A DNA stretch of 64,000 nt from JACVCJ01 sp052437175 (GTDB taxonomy: Bacteria > Bacteroidota > Bacteroidia > CAIKAF01): positions 186,001-250,000 of the forward strand of contig JBQVOK010000006.1 in NCBI GenBank assembly GCA_052437175.1, written 5' to 3'. The position numbers were made by a program, and so were the translations under genes. The notes under the pieces were generated by a model. That model was not told where the DNA came from. It saw only the letters and a list, made by a program, of their open reading frames with translations, and did not search any database. Positions 8,263-16,273 of the stretch are shown in pieces. The first letter of the stretch is position 1. Each line of letters opens with the position of its first letter.

Positions 8263-8418
8263 ATGAAGAAGACGATCTTCTGGGTATTGGCTGTTCCGGC
8301 AGTTCTGCTGACGGGCGCCTGTACCAAAAAGTACACCTGCATCGACGCCCAGGGCAATGTAGTGGCCGAAGTGCGCGCAAGCAGCGCTGAAAAGGCCTGT
8401 GCTGACTATCTCGAATAG
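8263..8418 (+). CDS. 51-residue small lipoprotein
   Basis: ATG at 8263 opens a 51-codon frame with a basic start (MKKT), a hydrophobic run and the lipobox LLTGAC. The short mature part has two more Cys (KKYTCIDAQG and EKACADYL) and could form one disulfide. A strong terminator follows 21 nt after the stop, which supports it as a real transcription unit. Similar mini-lipoproteins of about 50 residues with a Cys pair are common in Bacteroidota; the function is unknown. Confidence 0.7.
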   Translation: MKKTIFWVLAVPAVLLTGACTKKYTCIDAQGNVVAEVRASSAEKACADYLE

Positions 8419-8439
8419 TTTGGTACAACTCAGGTGCAG

Positions 8440-8471
8440 ACACCTTTCCGCAGGCGGGAAGGTGTTTTTTT
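8440..8471 (+). terminator. rho-independent terminator
   Basis: Stem ACACCTTTCC with GGGAAGGTGT (one G-T type pair at the base of the loop) and a 6-nt loop, followed by a run of T to 8471. It serves the 51-codon lipoprotein gene. Confidence 0.85.
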
Positions 8472-8603
8472 ATTCGCCGGAAATACGTCCCTGCAGCCGG
8501 TTCTTGAAGATATTCACCCGGTCGCGGCTTACGATATGCCCGCAGTCTGAACTATCCCGGCGGAACGTTGTCCTGCCGGGAGCCGGTATGTAAAAATGCC
8601 GGG

Positions 8604-9038
8604 TTATTTTTGCCCGTAGTCGTAGTTCACCATCCAGTTGATGCCGAATTTATCGGTGAACATACCGAAGAGGGCACCCCAGAAGGTCTTTTCCAGCGGC
8701 ATATTTACCCGTCCGCTGGCAGAAAGTGCGTTAAATATCCGGTTTGCCTCTTCTTCGGAATCTGTATTTACCGAGAGCTGGATGTTATTGCCGATCACGG
8801 TATGTGAGGCCCATTCGCCGCCGATATCGCTGCCCATAAGAATGGTCTCTTTGCTGATGGGCAGAGAGATATGCATGATCTTTTCGCCATCGGTCTCGCT
8901 GGCATGACTGCCTTCGGTGGGAGGCATGTCTTTGTAACGGCCAACAAAGGGGAATTCACCACCGAATACGGATCTGTAAAAATTAAAGGCTTCTTCGCAG
9001 TTGCCTTTGAAATTGAGGTATGCATTTACCTGTGCCAT
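8604..9038 (-). CDS. VOC family protein, PhnB-like
   Basis: A 144-residue protein with the paired beta-alpha-beta-beta-beta modules of the vicinal oxygen chelate fold. The N-terminal YLNFKGNCEEAFNFYRSVF and C-terminal MPLEKTFWGALFGMFTDKFGINWMVNY are typical of the PhnB/3-demethylubiquinone methyltransferase-like group. These proteins usually lack a shown enzyme activity. It is the last gene of a three-gene minus-strand operon (VOC, TfoX-like, VOC). It is similar to the C-terminal half of the fusion protein encoded at 14724-15695, so the two are paralogues. Confidence 0.85.
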   Translation of the reverse strand: MAQVNAYLNFKGNCEEAFNFYRSVFGGEFPFVGRYKDMPPTEGSHASETDGEKIMHISLPISKETILMGSDIGGEWASHTVIGNNIQLSVNTDSEEEANRIFNALSASGRVNMPLEKTFWGALFGMFTDKFGINWMVNYDYGQK

Positions 9039-9056
9039 ACGATATGTTTTTAGGGT

Positions 9057-9425
9057 TTAAATTTTAAAGCGTTTTTTAACTGTGGTACTTTTCTTCTTTG
9101 CGGCTTTTGCCAGGGGATTAAAGGCCAGGCATAGGTCTATCCAGTAGCGGAATTCAGCAGCGTTACGCATGCCTTCTTCCGATACCAGTACATAGCCTTT
9201 CATGACCCGATTGCCGGAAAGCATTTCGCGGCTGCCGCGTTTTTCCAGCGCCTCTTCAAGGGCTTCTTCGCCCACGCGGCACATCATTTCATTGCCCATG
9301 ACGCCGATACACATTTTATCGTCTACCATGTAGCAGATGCCGCCAAACATACGTTTTTCGCTTACCTGTGGTTCGTTTACCAGGGCTTCGCGGATGCGGT
9401 CGCTCAGTTCTTCGTTAAAAGCCAC
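9057..9425 (-). CDS. TfoX/Sxy N-terminal domain protein
   Basis: A 122-residue protein. It has the TfoX_N signature SEKRMFGGICYMVDDKMCIG (residues 22-41) and a following MMCRVGEEALEEAL helix. A lysine-rich tail ends the protein. The domain occurs alone here, without the C-terminal domain of competence regulator Sxy. In Bacteroidota such stand-alone versions often lie beside VOC and SRPBCC genes, as here, and their role is not known. It sits 11 nt after the upstream VOC gene and 18 nt before the PhnB-like one, so it is mid-operon. Confidence 0.82.
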   Translation of the reverse strand: MAFNEELSDRIREALVNEPQVSEKRMFGGICYMVDDKMCIGVMGNEMMCRVGEEALEEALEKRGSREMLSGNRVMKGYVLVSEEGMRNAAEFRYWIDLCLAFNPLAKAAKKKSTTVKKRFKI

Positions 9426-9436
9426 GGGAACGTAGT

Positions 9437-9835
9437 TTAGCTGTTTGCATGCAGGGCCATGCGGTTGCCTTCGGTATCTGCAAAAAAGGCCATATACCCC
9501 ATGTTGTCGCTGATCTCGGTCCGGGGCATCAGTATTTTGCCGCCGGCAGCCTCAATACGGTCGATCACGGTCTGTATGCTCGGGTTGGCATTGAGGTAGA
9601 TCAGCGGGCCGTCCATAGATGGACGCATCATCTCGTTCTTTACCAGGGCCCCGGAGACCTTACCGGAACTGCCTTCGGCATCAAAGGGAAAGAAGGTCAT
9701 TTCCATGCCCATCATATCCATGGTTTCCATACGGATATCGAGGATGGTCTCGTAAAATTTCCTGGCCCGCGGCGTATCCGTAACCGGTATCTCGAACCAG
9801 TTGAGGGCATTTGTTTTTTCGCTGATCTTTTCCAT
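9437..9835 (-). CDS. VOC family (glyoxalase-like) protein
   Basis: A 132-residue glyoxalase/bleomycin-resistance fold protein: NWFEIPVTDTPRARKFYETI at the start, a Met-rich stretch MDMMGMEMTFFPF at about 37-49, and GYMAFFADTEGNRMALH at the end. It is the first gene of the three-gene minus-strand operon running down to 8604. Possible metal ligands (the C-terminal His and Glu) are present, but no substrate can be inferred. A TATTTTTG promoter box lies 20 nt upstream of the start. Confidence 0.85.
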   Translation of the reverse strand: MEKISEKTNALNWFEIPVTDTPRARKFYETILDIRMETMDMMGMEMTFFPFDAEGSSGKVSGALVKNEMMRPSMDGPLIYLNANPSIQTVIDRIEAAGGKILMPRTEISDNMGYMAFFADTEGNRMALHANS

Positions 9836-9854
9836 AATGTTGTTGTTATATCTA

Positions 9855-9862
9855 CAAAAATA
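9855..9862 (-). promoter_or_regulatory. -7 box TATTTTTG of the VOC/TfoX/VOC operon
   Basis: A full TAnnTTTG match on the minus strand, 20 nt before the ATG at 9835. The rest of the gap 9863-10092 holds a GTTAC/GTAAC dyad at about 9967-9982 and nothing else clear. Confidence 0.55.
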
Positions 9863-10092
9863 GACATTATCGTATGTGGCGCCTCACTTTACAAAAGGGT
9901 AATATGCCGAATAAGCCCGCTTCCGTGACCCCGGGAAAAAGTGCTTCTTACGTTTTACCGGCCCAAGTTACTGTACGGTAACCGATAAACTTTACAGAAG
10001 CAGAGGGAAGGCCGTGTGCCGGTTTTATTTTTACATGTCCTGACTTTGTGCGTAGGTACAAGAAAAATAAAAGCGTACTTTCACCTCAGCCC

Positions 10093-13038
10093 ATGAAGTA
10101 TATCCGTGTTGTATATACGCTGTTGATTTTTCATCTGCTAATGAGTGTATTGCATGCGCAGAAGATGAACTTTGTAAATATCAGTTCCCGGCTCCGGCTG
10201 CCTGTTATGGAAACCTACGGTGTATGGCAGGACCGTGACGGGTACATCTGGATATCTACCGAAGGAGGCCTTTGCCGTTACAACGGATCGGAGCTGATAA
10301 ACTTTATGGACGGCGGGGAGTTCCGGAACGAGTCTGTGTATGCATTCACCATGGGAGCCGACGGTACCCTCTGGATGGGTACTTCCAGGCAACGCATACT
10401 CTACTTCCGGGATAAAAAACTACAGGAGCTTCCCATAACGGATATATATGCGAAAATGCTTACCGGGCACGGCAATATTATTTACAGGCTTTCGCTGCCG
10501 GAGCCGCATATCCTGTTTATTCATTCCTACCTCGGCCTTGTAAAAACCGATCTGCGTACGCTTCAGATGGAATTGATATCCGATGATACAACGGCTGTCC
10601 TGGCCATACAAAGCAGCGCCCAGGGCTTGTTGCCGGTTAACCGGCCACGCTGGCAGGGCGGTTGGAATATCCCAATGAAACTGTGTATACGGAATGGTAA
10701 AGACACCCGTTGTCTGCAGGTGCCCGTTTCGCCCGGTATGCATTTTCATCCGCGGTTGATTACCTGCCGCATCGGCCGGATCGACTATTTGTCATGCGAT
10801 AATAAGCTGCTGTGCATAAACCCGGATATGAGTTTTCGCATATACAGCTACCCGGCCCGTATCCTTTCCCTGTACGGAGATGCAGAAGACGGCCTGTGGG
10901 TAGGCGTACACAAGGCCGGCCTGTACTACTATGCAGACGGGAACTGTATGGAAAACGTACAGCACGAACTGGACGGCTATTCGGTAAGCGGTATCTGCGA
11001 AGATCATGAGAAAAACATCTGGTGCAGTACCCTGGAAAAGGGCGTGTTTTTCTGCCGTAACAAAGAAGTGCGGCATTATGCCAACCTGGAAGGACTGGAT
11101 AAGAGGGCCGATTACCTGCGCTATGACCAGGGTAGTGTGTTTGCCATCTTTGAGGGCCGGCTTCTCCTGGAATTTAGATCCGGGAAAGCCTCTCTGTACC
11201 ACTTTCCGTCGCAGCTGCCACAGAATTTTAAATGTGTGGCTGCACTGGGAGACAGTCTTATACTGGGCAGAGAGTCAACGGCGATGATCGCGGACCGTCG
11301 TTTACGGCATTTCCGTAATTATTACCCTAAAGGCTGCCGTATGTCATTGTATTTGGGTGATTTTGTGCGCGACCGGGAGGGCCGGCTGATCGCTTTAGGA
11401 TACAATTCGTACCGGAACTTAAACGATAACACCACAACAAAATGCTATGAGACGATTGCGCTGAACAACCAGGTGCGCACCATATTGATTACAGATACAA
11501 ATCTCTTTTACCTCGGTTGCCGGGATGGTCTGTATCGCTACCACACCGCACAGGATTCTATGCCCGTATTACAGGCGGCCGTTTTGCAGATACAGGCCCT
11601 TGCACATACTGCAGACGGTTATATATGGATCGCCTCCCCCGACGGGTTTTATGTATTTGACCCGTCTGCCGGACGTCTGCTTAACGTAAGCGAACGGCTG
11701 GGTATGGGCCGCGTTTTCTTTCACGATGTTACCACCGACCGCTATGGCAATGTATGGGCCGCATCGAACCGGGGACTGCTGAATATGTACAGGGCGAACG
11801 GATCCTATGAAGGCCGCGTGCTTAACCAGACCAGCGGACTGCTTTCGGGAAACGTGTTCCGGGTGGCGGCAGACAGTACGTACCTGTATGTATCTACCTA
11901 CGAAGGGCTGTGTCGTTTTCCGCTAAAGGTAGAACTGTACAATGCGGAACCGCCGCCCTTGTTCGCACAGGAACTGAGCGTAAACGGCAAACGCATGGCA
12001 CTGCAGCCAAAGATGCATTTTGCCTATGATGAAAACTCCCTGGCCTTTTTCTTTGATGTGCTGAGCTTTAAGAATGATGAGCCCACGCTGCAATACGTCC
12101 TCGACGATGGTAAAAACCCGCAGATACAGCAGGTCCGTGGCTCCCGCATCCTGTTCAGCAATCTTTCACCGGGCAGCTATACCTTAAGTGTATACGGGCT
12201 GAATAACCAGGGGCTAAAAAGCCGGCAGCCGCTGCGGATATCTTTTGAAATAGCAAGGCCCTTCTGGCTTACAGGCTGGTTTATGCTGCTGTTGCTCAGT
12301 GGCATTGCAGGCCTGTCGTATCTCATCTTCCATTTGCTGCTGATGCGTGTCCGGAAAAAAGAAGAAGAACGTGCACGGGTACGCAACCTCATTGCCGAAT
12401 CGCAGCTCTCGGCCCTGCAGGCGCAAATGAATCCGCACTTTGTGTTCAATGCCATCAACAGTATCCAGTATTATATTCTTTCGCGGAAAGAAGATGAAGC
12501 GTATGATTACCTGACCAAGTTCGGCAAACTGATCCGCATGGTACTGAACCAGTCGCGGCAGAAGACCATAACCCTGCAATCGGAACTGGAAAGCATCGGG
12601 CTGTACATAGAACTGGAACAGCTGCGTTTCCGGAATCGTTTCGAATACCGGCTGCAGGTAGACAAAGCGGTGGACACTACCGATACCTGCATACCGGTAA
12701 TGCTTATCCAGCCTTATGTAGAAAACGCCATCCGGCATGGCTTTATCAATGCCGAAGAGGGCCGGGTCTGTATCCTGAGCCTGGATATTTCGCTGCATGG
12801 GGAATACCTGCGGGTGCGGGTGCAGGACAGCGGTATCGGCCGTAAACGTTCGGCCATGTACCGTACCGAAGGCCATCATACCCCGGTGGGGACCCTGGTT
12901 ACGGAGGAGCGCATCGGGATGATCAGCCGTATGCAGGGCTACGAACGTACACGTATAGAGATCAGCGACCTGTACGACAGGGACGGGAAGGCCGCCGGCA
13001 CCCTGGTAGAAATAGAAATACCGGTACAGGAGTTTTAA
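10093..13038 (+). CDS. reg_prop/Y_Y_Y sensor histidine kinase, LytS type
   Basis: A 981-residue membrane sensor. ATG 10093 gives a clean signal peptide ending VLHAQ; the GTG at 10048 overlaps a probable -7 box and is less likely. The periplasmic part is a two-component-regulator propeller with repeats such as DRDGYIWISTEGGLCRY, GADGTLWMGT and DRYGNVWAASNRGL, followed by a Y_Y_Y domain. One membrane helix lies at about 722-752. The cytoplasmic kinase is the HisKA_7TM-less LytS/YehU type with His782 in NPHFVFNAINS, the N box PYVENAIRHGF at about 874 and the G box QDSGIG at about 911. It should phosphorylate a LytTR response regulator, but none is adjacent, so it is an orphan. Confidence 0.92.
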   Translation: MKYIRVVYTLLIFHLLMSVLHAQKMNFVNISSRLRLPVMETYGVWQDRDGYIWISTEGGLCRYNGSELINFMDGGEFRNESVYAFTMGADGTLWMGTSRQRILYFRDKKLQELPITDIYAKMLTGHGNIIYRLSLPEPHILFIHSYLGLVKTDLRTLQMELISDDTTAVLAIQSSAQGLLPVNRPRWQGGWNIPMKLCIRNGKDTRCLQVPVSPGMHFHPRLITCRIGRIDYLSCDNKLLCINPDMSFRIYSYPARILSLYGDAEDGLWVGVHKAGLYYYADGNCMENVQHELDGYSVSGICEDHEKNIWCSTLEKGVFFCRNKEVRHYANLEGLDKRADYLRYDQGSVFAIFEGRLLLEFRSGKASLYHFPSQLPQNFKCVAALGDSLILGRESTAMIADRRLRHFRNYYPKGCRMSLYLGDFVRDREGRLIALGYNSYRNLNDNTTTKCYETIALNNQVRTILITDTNLFYLGCRDGLYRYHTAQDSMPVLQAAVLQIQALAHTADGYIWIASPDGFYVFDPSAGRLLNVSERLGMGRVFFHDVTTDRYGNVWAASNRGLLNMYRANGSYEGRVLNQTSGLLSGNVFRVAADSTYLYVSTYEGLCRFPLKVELYNAEPPPLFAQELSVNGKRMALQPKMHFAYDENSLAFFFDVLSFKNDEPTLQYVLDDGKNPQIQQVRGSRILFSNLSPGSYTLSVYGLNNQGLKSRQPLRISFEIARPFWLTGWFMLLLLSGIAGLSYLIFHLLLMRVRKKEEERARVRNLIAESQLSALQAQMNPHFVFNAINSIQYYILSRKEDEAYDYLTKFGKLIRMVLNQSRQKTITLQSELESIGLYIELEQLRFRNRFEYRLQVDKAVDTTDTCIPVMLIQPYVENAIRHGFINAEEGRVCILSLDISLHGEYLRVRVQDSGIGRKRSAMYRTEGHHTPVGTLVTEERIGMISRMQGYERTRIEISDLYDRDGKAAGTLVEIEIPVQEF

Positions 13039-13194
13039 AGCGGATACGATATGCTCTTCCTGATGTGTATTTTGCCCGGGTAGACCGGAACTGAAAAAGA
13101 CCGCCTGCCCGATGGCCTGTACAAAGCGGAATTATGTATTTTCGCAGCAGCCGTTCTGTAAAACCTACGGCGTAACCGTTAAAATACAGCCAGC

Positions 13195-13746
13195 ATGTCA
13201 TATTGTAGCGTAATTGAATACATGACGCCGGAGCGCAAGGCTCTGCACAGGAATTACCACGATGCCCGTTACGGGTTCCCGATCCACGACGATAATGAGC
13301 TTTTCGGCCGGCTCATCATGGAGATCAACCAGGCGGGACTCAGCTGGGAAACCATACTGAAAAAGGAACAGGGCTTCCGGGATGCCTACGATAACTTTAA
13401 CCTGCATAAGGTGGCGGCCTATACCGAAGCCGACCGGGAACGCCTGATGGCCGATGCGGGAATTATCCGCAACCGGCTCAAGATCAATGCGGCCATCGAA
13501 AACGCAAAGACGATCCTGCGTTTGCAGAAAGAATACGGCTCCTTCGAGAAATGGCTGGAGCATCAGCACCCGAAAAGTAAGGCCGAATGGGTTAAACTGT
13601 TCAAAAAGACCTTTAAATTCACCGGGGGCGAGATCGTGGGGGAATTCCTGATGAGCATCGGCTTTTTGCCGGGCGCACACAGCGAAAACTGCGCGGTATA
13701 TAAAAAAGTGCTGAAAGCCAAACCCATGTGGACACGCAAGGCCTGA
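13195..13746 (+). CDS. tag: DNA-3-methyladenine glycosylase I
   Basis: A 183-residue base-excision repair enzyme of the Tag family, which removes 3-methyladenine from alkylated DNA. The zinc ligands of the family are visible: Cys4, a His near residue 18, and His and Cys in HSENC near the C-terminus. The core QAGLSWETILKKEQGFRDAY carries the conserved Glu that contacts the base. The N-terminus reads YCSVIEYMTPERK rather than the usual RCxW start, so it belongs to a divergent branch. It is a single gene with its own -7 box (TATTTTCG, 13137-13144) and a leader of about 45 nt. Confidence 0.9.
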   Translation: MSYCSVIEYMTPERKALHRNYHDARYGFPIHDDNELFGRLIMEINQAGLSWETILKKEQGFRDAYDNFNLHKVAAYTEADRERLMADAGIIRNRLKINAAIENAKTILRLQKEYGSFEKWLEHQHPKSKAEWVKLFKKTFKFTGGEIVGEFLMSIGFLPGAHSENCAVYKKVLKAKPMWTRKA

Positions 13747-13768
13747 AAAAAAACAGTACATTTAGAGC

Positions 13769-14179
13769 ATGAAACGCACTATACTGATCTCCGGCTTCCT
13801 GTTGTGCCTGAGCGCTGCGGTCTACGGGCAGGTTCCCGGTATGTCGCCGGTGGCGGGCAATGAAAGCGATACCCACGGCTGCGACGCTACTGCGGGTTTT
13901 GTGTATTCCAGCATACGCAAGGAGTGTATACGTCCCTCCGATCAGCGGATACAACTGGTACAGGCCGATACCAGCGGTTCTTTTATCATGGGCGGGGCCA
14001 TCATTTTCAGCGACGATGCTAAAAAAGCCGAAGTGTTTATTCCGGGGCCCCGTAAAAGTCTTTTGCTCAGCGATCAGGGCGACGGCACCTGGAAAAAGGG
14101 ACCTTACCTGCTCAGCAAACCCGGAAAATACCTGCTGCAGGAAAAAGGCGTGATCATCTATACAGAAAAAGAAAAGTAG
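13769..14179 (+). CDS. secreted Bacteroidota protein with GC..AGF..CIR motif
   Basis: A 136-residue protein with a signal peptide (cut after VYGQ) and a mature domain starting GCDATAGFVYSSIRKECIR, then IQL, then a beta-rich part (AIIFSDDAKKAEVFIPG, KYLLQEKGVIIYT). I recognise this as a conserved Bacteroidota periplasmic family without known function; the two Cys likely form a disulfide. TACATTTA, a -7 box variant, ends 4 nt before its ATG, suggesting a leaderless message. It follows the tag gene by 22 nt but appears to have its own promoter. Confidence 0.7.
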   Translation: MKRTILISGFLLCLSAAVYGQVPGMSPVAGNESDTHGCDATAGFVYSSIRKECIRPSDQRIQLVQADTSGSFIMGGAIIFSDDAKKAEVFIPGPRKSLLLSDQGDGTWKKGPYLLSKPGKYLLQEKGVIIYTEKEK

Positions 14180-14232
14180 AAAAAGCAGCGGAGGCCGTTA
14201 TCCCCGTTTTTTTGTTCTGTGGTAACGGAATG

Positions 14233-14547
14233 CTACATGGGGACTTTGTCAGAAAAATGCAGGCTGAGTATGATCCCCGTGAACGCCAGCCCGAGAAAGA
14301 ATACGATGGCCATGGCCGTGTCTTTCCATGAAAAACGGCTCAGCCGCAGTAAAATATAACCGGCTACCAGGTTACACAAGGCCCACATCATATTGGTAAG
14401 CGGGTCCGAAAGGCCTTCGCCCGGCGGCTCGGCAAAAGGAGTGGGAAAGGAGTCGCCGCAGATGCCTTTTACAAAGTGGGGTATGGTGTTGCTGAGGAAG
14501 AGTGCGGCCGCAAAAGCAGCTACGTAATGGTACCATCTGTTTTTCAT
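14233..14547 (-). CDS. small membrane protein of unknown function
   Basis: A 104-residue hydrophobic protein with about three membrane segments (YHYVAAFAAALFL, MMWALCNLVAGYILL and TAMAIVFFLGLAFTGIIL). A loop between the first two is rich in Pro and Gly and has a Cys. The start was placed at 14547 because the extra 25 residues from the upstream ATG are not hydrophobic and look non-coding. It is convergent with the preceding gene and I do not recognise the family. Confidence 0.6.
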   Translation of the reverse strand: MKNRWYHYVAAFAAALFLSNTIPHFVKGICGDSFPTPFAEPPGEGLSDPLTNMMWALCNLVAGYILLRLSRFSWKDTAMAIVFFLGLAFTGIILSLHFSDKVPM

Positions 14548-14664
14548 AGACACGTATTGTTTTATTGTACAAACGTTTCGGCGAAGGGCTGTATAAAGGT
14601 ACATATTCCTCCGGATGGGCATACCTTGTTCTCCTGAAAAAAGAAGCCGGCATGCCTCTAAAAT

Positions 14665-14699
14665 AAAAAGCCCGGAGTAAACAGTACCCCGGACTTTTA
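14665..14699 (-). terminator. rho-independent terminator after the SRPBCC-VOC gene
   Basis: On the minus strand an imperfect 11-bp stem (AGTCCGGGGTA with TACTCCGGGCT) is followed by TTTTTATTT. It lies about 25 nt after the stop at 14724. Confidence 0.7.
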
Positions 14700-14723
14700 T
14701 ATATGCATTAAAATATTCGTATA

Positions 14724-15695
14724 TTAATCCTTAGCGCCCTGGTGGTTCAGCATCCAGTTAATGCCGTATTTATCTTTGAAGGACGCAAAATAAGCTCCCC
14801 AGAACATGTCCTGCAGGGGCATGCTCACTTCGCCGCCTTCAGACAGGGCCCTGAACAGCCGTTCGGTCTCTTCGCGGCTTTCGGGCTCCAGGTTAATGTG
14901 CATATTGTTGCCGGTATTCAGCGTAAAGCCCATACTTTCGGGGGCATCGGTGGCCATAAGTATGTGTCCGCCCAGGATCTGCAACTCGGCGTGGATGATC
15001 CGTTTCTTATCGGCCTCGCTCATGGCCGGAGCGCCCTCGGGAGCCGGTATATCACCAAAACGTACCAGTCCGTCCCCGACGTATTCGCCCCGGAAAACGT
15101 CCTTGTAAAAAGCAAAGGCTTCTTCGGTATTGCCCGGGAAATTGAGGTAGGTACTCACCCGGGCTGCATGGCTGCGTTTGTTCTGTTTGCGCAGGCGGAA
15201 CTGCGTTTCCAGGTAGTGGTCGAGGTTTTCGAGCCCGGCCGTAAAGCCTTCTTTAAAGCCCATTTCCATGGTGGCCTCCAGGTCTTTCAGGCTTTTGTAG
15301 CTGATCTCGATGTGTACCACGGTAGAGTCGCCCTTGTCTTCGAAGGTATTGTGCCACACAGAGCGGGGCAGGGCGTCGTTGATGCGGCCTTCGGAGTCGC
15401 AGAAGGCATCCTCTGCCGAAAATTCGCGTCCCTCAACAATACCGCTGTAGGCAGCCAGGACCCAGTGTTCTTCGCCCTGCGGACCTACCATGGCATAGAG
15501 CCAGGTACCGCCGTTGCGGAAATCCATGCGTTTGGTGCGTGCCTGCCAGGGTTTCGGGGCCCACCACTGGTCCAGCAGTTCGCTCTGTGTCCAGGCAGCC
15601 CATACCGTAGTGGCAGGCGCCGCAAATTCACGGTCTACCTTTATTTTGTTGTTTTCCTTGTCTGCCGTAAAATTCATCAGAAGTGCATTTTTCAT
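14724..15695 (-). CDS. SRPBCC (AHSA1-type) and VOC domain fusion protein
   Basis: A 323-residue fusion of two small domains that are usually separate. Residues 1-165 are an AHSA1-type START-like domain (REFAAPATTVWAAWTQSELL, QWWAPKPW, GGTWLYAMVGPQGEEHW). Residues about 180-323 are a PhnB-like VOC domain (STYLNFPGNTEEAFAFYKDVF, MPLQDMFWGAYFASFKDKYG). A basic linker (RLRKQNKRSHAA) joins them. Both folds bind hydrophobic or small ligands. The gene overlaps the stop of an ArsR regulator by 4 bp and is surely co-transcribed with it. ArsR-SRPBCC pairs are common in Bacteroidota; the added VOC half is the unusual part. Confidence 0.88.
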   Translation of the reverse strand: MKNALLMNFTADKENNKIKVDREFAAPATTVWAAWTQSELLDQWWAPKPWQARTKRMDFRNGGTWLYAMVGPQGEEHWVLAAYSGIVEGREFSAEDAFCDSEGRINDALPRSVWHNTFEDKGDSTVVHIEISYKSLKDLEATMEMGFKEGFTAGLENLDHYLETQFRLRKQNKRSHAARVSTYLNFPGNTEEAFAFYKDVFRGEYVGDGLVRFGDIPAPEGAPAMSEADKKRIIHAELQILGGHILMATDAPESMGFTLNTGNNMHINLEPESREETERLFRALSEGGEVSMPLQDMFWGAYFASFKDKYGINWMLNHQGAKD

Positions 15696-16012
15696 TTTGT
15701 ATGGGATTTTAATTTGGTTAATACATCGTCGAGCTGACTGAAACGCTTTTCGAGCAGCCCTTTAAACTGTGCAAGCCATTTGTCGATCTCATCCATCTTA
15801 GCGGGGTTTATATGATAGTAAATTTCGCGTCCCTGTTGTTCCTGCGACAGCAGTTCGCATTCCAGCAGTATCTGTATATGCCTGGATACGGCCTGGCGGC
15901 TGCTGCCAAAGTGGGAGGCGATGGCATTGGGCGTCATGGTTTGCACGGCCACCAGGCATAAAATGGCCCGGCGGGTAGGGTCGGCAATGGCCTGGAATAC
16001 ATCTCTTCTCAT
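15692..16012 (-). CDS. ArsR family transcriptional regulator
   Basis: A 106-residue winged-helix protein. RRDVFQAIADPTRRAILCL opens the domain, HFGSSRQAVSRHIQILLE is the recognition helix and GREIYYHINPAKM the wing. It lacks the CxC metal site of classical arsenic sensors, so it belongs to the branch paired with SRPBCC proteins. The start at 16012 was chosen over an upstream ATG because a TAAATTTG -7 box lies at 16043-16050. It heads a two-gene operon with the SRPBCC-VOC fusion and probably represses itself through the dyad at 16028-16069. Confidence 0.9.
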   Translation of the reverse strand: MRRDVFQAIADPTRRAILCLVAVQTMTPNAIASHFGSSRQAVSRHIQILLECELLSQEQQGREIYYHINPAKMDEIDKWLAQFKGLLEKRFSQLDDVLTKLKSHTK

Positions 16013-16027
16013 GGTGTGATTTGTTTT

Positions 16028-16069
16028 GCAACTGTTCGATTGCAAATTTATATGCAATTATTCGGTTGC
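16028..16069. promoter_or_regulatory. candidate ArsR operator: nested dyad over the -7 box
   Basis: GCAAC (16028-16032) mirrors GTTGC (16065-16069) and ATTGCA (16039-16044) mirrors TGCAAT (16053-16058) about the same centre, 16048.5. The -7 box TAAATTTG (minus strand, 16043-16050) lies at the centre. A direct repeat TTCGATTGC / TTCGGTTGC / TTCGGCTG (16035, 16061, 16077) overlies it. Strong autorepression layout. Confidence 0.6.
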
Positions 16070-16273
16070 GCAAATGTTCGGCTGATGTTTTTTGATAAAA
16101 GATGCTTAAGTTTCAGTAAATCAGCAGGAAACTTTTTTCAGGTTCCGGCAGTCCGGCCGGGCAGGTATTTATATCTGTATACCTGCGTAGTATTACCTGT
16201 TTTTCTCTGTTAATAAGGCAGAAGGGCCTTTTTTGCGCAATTTGCTCTTCCATCTAAATCTATTTTACTCATT

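Noticed and set aside
16214..16234. Hairpin with T run before the kelch-like lipoprotein gene as attenuator
   Set aside because: Stem of only 5 bp and no leader peptide; too weak to claim.
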